From: Amaurobius ferox
Taxonomy: Eukaryota > Arthropoda > Arachnida > Araneae > Amaurobiidae
Assembly: GCA_951213105.1 (NCBI GenBank)
Contig: OX578133.1
Coordinates: forward strand, 141,105,313-141,169,312
Direction: 5' to 3'
DNA: 64,000 nt
The notes under the pieces were generated by a model. The model searched no databases. It had not been told where the DNA came from and was given only the letters and a program-made list of their open reading frames with translations. Every line of letters begins with the position of its first letter. Position 1 is the stretch's first letter. The translations under genes were made by a program, and so were the position numbers. Of this stretch, positions 62,303 through 64,000 are shown piece by piece.

Positions 62303-63050
62303 GAAACATGGTGGTACATTTGAAGAGAAATATTAGGGGAACACGCAGAAGTAAACCATTTATCGATTTAAACTGTAATTAAAGAAATATTTAATGTCAG
62401 AATCAAAGGAAGAGTATTTGAACCGAAAGTTCGTGTCCTGGACAGACTAGAAATAGCAAAACCACAGATTTTTGCAGACAAGTACAATCAGTCAGAAAAA
62501 AACCCGAACACTGTTCATTATTCTGGCTCATCAGGTCATACAGTAATTGTTGCATTGAATTTCTTAATCACAATGTAACATTGCAGTTTCAGAGGAGGAA
62601 TTTGATCTAAGAAGATAGTCCCTCAAACAGCGAAGCAATTCTTATAACGATCCCTCAAACGCAGATGAGCCGGACATAGATACGAAGAAGAATGGGTGCG
62701 AACCAATTTCAAGGGAGCATCAGATGCTATATGAATGGAAGGGGCTGACCCGAAAGGTCAAGATATATCATATGGATCTAGCCAATAATATAGCTGGAAG
62801 GCGTAGTTTTAAGATTTACATAGCCAATAACAAACAAACAGGGGCACCTTGTAGAGGGGGCAGAGAGAGAGCAACTTTTAAGTTTGGAAAATTAAGATCA
62901 GGGATGAAGGATTAATCGAGAAACGTAGCTAGGAGACTAACCAGACACTTCCGCAGAGACGAAACCTCAGAGAGCCCTCAACGAAAAAGATGAAGGCAGG
63001 CTCTTTTACTATATTATTGGCACAACTTAAGAAATGAATTAAAAAACTTT
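62303..63050. other. No feature recognised
   Basis: Several short frames but no motif that I can assign. Confidence 0.4.
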
Positions 63051-63054
63051 TTCA

Positions 63055-63496
63055 GTGAAGGTCACCGATGACCTGGAAGGGAGGGGGGGGGGATTTAATG
63101 GCCAAACTCCCCTGGTATTTTTAAGTAGAAAAATGAAGTCTGGGGACTATCAAGAAATCCTTGCAGACAATTTAATCCTATTTCTTGACTTGCTTGGAAC
63201 TCAGATTGCGTTTTCTAGCAAGATAGCACATAGATTCAAATATCTCGAACGCAAAGAAAATGTGATTACAGCAAAATAGTATCAATGTTTTGGACTGGCT
63301 AGCACTTAGTCCTGATTTAAACCCCATAGAAAATTTGTGGGGAATGCTAAGTTGCAAAGTTCATGAAAATGGGACACAGTATCTCTCTGTCAGTGACTTG
63401 AGGGTTGCAATACAGAAAGCATGGTATGAGATGTCTCCTTCTTTTTATACAAAATGTATTTTGTTCCATGGAATTTTGTGTAATTTTTTGCAATAA
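63055..63496 (+). pseudogene. Tc1-type transposase C-terminal remnant
   Basis: A first frame reads GDYQEILADNLILFLDLLGT and a shifted frame from about 63280 reads LDWLALSPDLNPIENLWGML. 'DWPAxSPDLNPIENLWG' is the Tc1 signature whose E is the last residue of the DDE triad. The middle Asp motif (FQQDNAP-like) is corrupted at about 63210. Non-functional. A TIR was not identified. Confidence 0.75.
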
Positions 63497-64000
63497 ATTC
63501 AAGTAAAATTGGTAATGTTATAAAGCATAGTGACTTTCATAGTTTCAGTTTCTTTGTTGCTGTTGTGAAGGCAAATTTTGGGCATTCTCTATACTTTTGG
63601 GACAGACTGTAATATTATAAAATAGTGAAAAATGCACAACATGCTAATGATTTTCAATATAAGGGTCACCCTGAAATTAAGAGAAAATTTGACAACCAAA
63701 ACTTCTTGAAAAAAAATAATTAAAGTTTTATTATTTATTTTATAGTTTTGTGTTCCTGTTAAATCAATGAAGTTGTACAAACCTCGAACAGAGCTCAAGA
63801 AAGCCTTTTATATTAACTTATTACTTATATTTTATATCAATAGAGATTAGTGTCACCTCCATGTCACAATATTGACTCTAAAATAATTTCAATCCCCCAT
63901 CAAAGTTGAGAAAAAACCATTACCTTGACAATGTACTAAAATTCCTCAAATGAATATGTGATATCTCATGTATAGTCGAAAAAATCCCCTATGAAATTAT

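Overview
This is a eukaryotic, animal (probably arthropod, possibly chelicerate) genomic window that is mostly repeats. The evidence is spliced exons with GT-AG introns of several kb, Helitrons, hAT, Tc1/mariner, Penelope-like, Jockey-like, RTE-like and BEL/Pao remnants, tRNA-derived SINEs and long simple repeats. The exact taxon is an inference. No rRNA gene, functional tRNA gene or CRISPR array was found.

Layout. (1) 1-3420 is a compact, AT-rich block of four codirectional genes unlike anything else here: a structural or fibre-like ORF broken by TGA, a 23-residue-repeat ORF, a leucine-rich-repeat ORF and a small ORF. They share a promoter-like motif just before the start codons, and the last is followed by a hairpin. 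This looks like a decaying, integrated large-DNA-virus or Polinton/adintovirus-type segment and is the strongest candidate for something undescribed. (2) 3864-9952 holds four Helitrons, two directly abutting. (3) 10233-46249 holds nine exons of one plus-strand SEC14-like lipid-transfer protein gene (CRAL-TRIO domain followed by a C-terminal GOLD domain); the first exons are not in view. Its introns contain nearly all other elements: a tandem tRNA-like array (16.4-17.0 kb), a foldback element (17.5-18.05 kb), a Gypsy-like remnant with a 1.85-kb hAT element inserted in it (19.4-23.2 kb), a 2.3-kb composite of eight tRNA-like modules framed by palindromic MITEs (24.35-26.7 kb), an antisense BEL/Pao fragment with an LTR (34.1-35.7 kb), a non-LTR RT fragment (37.3-37.8 kb), a KIAA1586-like hAT transposase remnant split by a SINE (40.5-42.8 kb) and a mariner-derived MITE (45.5-46.1 kb). 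(4) 46250-64000 is downstream of the gene: a hAT element with a ZMYM1-like transposase remnant, a decayed Jockey-like RT with an in-frame 33-bp expansion, a three-unit 390-bp satellite, a Tc1 remnant, a 5'-truncated Jockey-like RT with a long intact ORF, two SINEs, a Penelope-like fragment cut by a Helitron end, and a Tc1 transposase tail.

The only clearly functional host gene is the SEC14-like gene; its exons join in phase without a stop. All other coding matter is mobile or viral and mostly broken.
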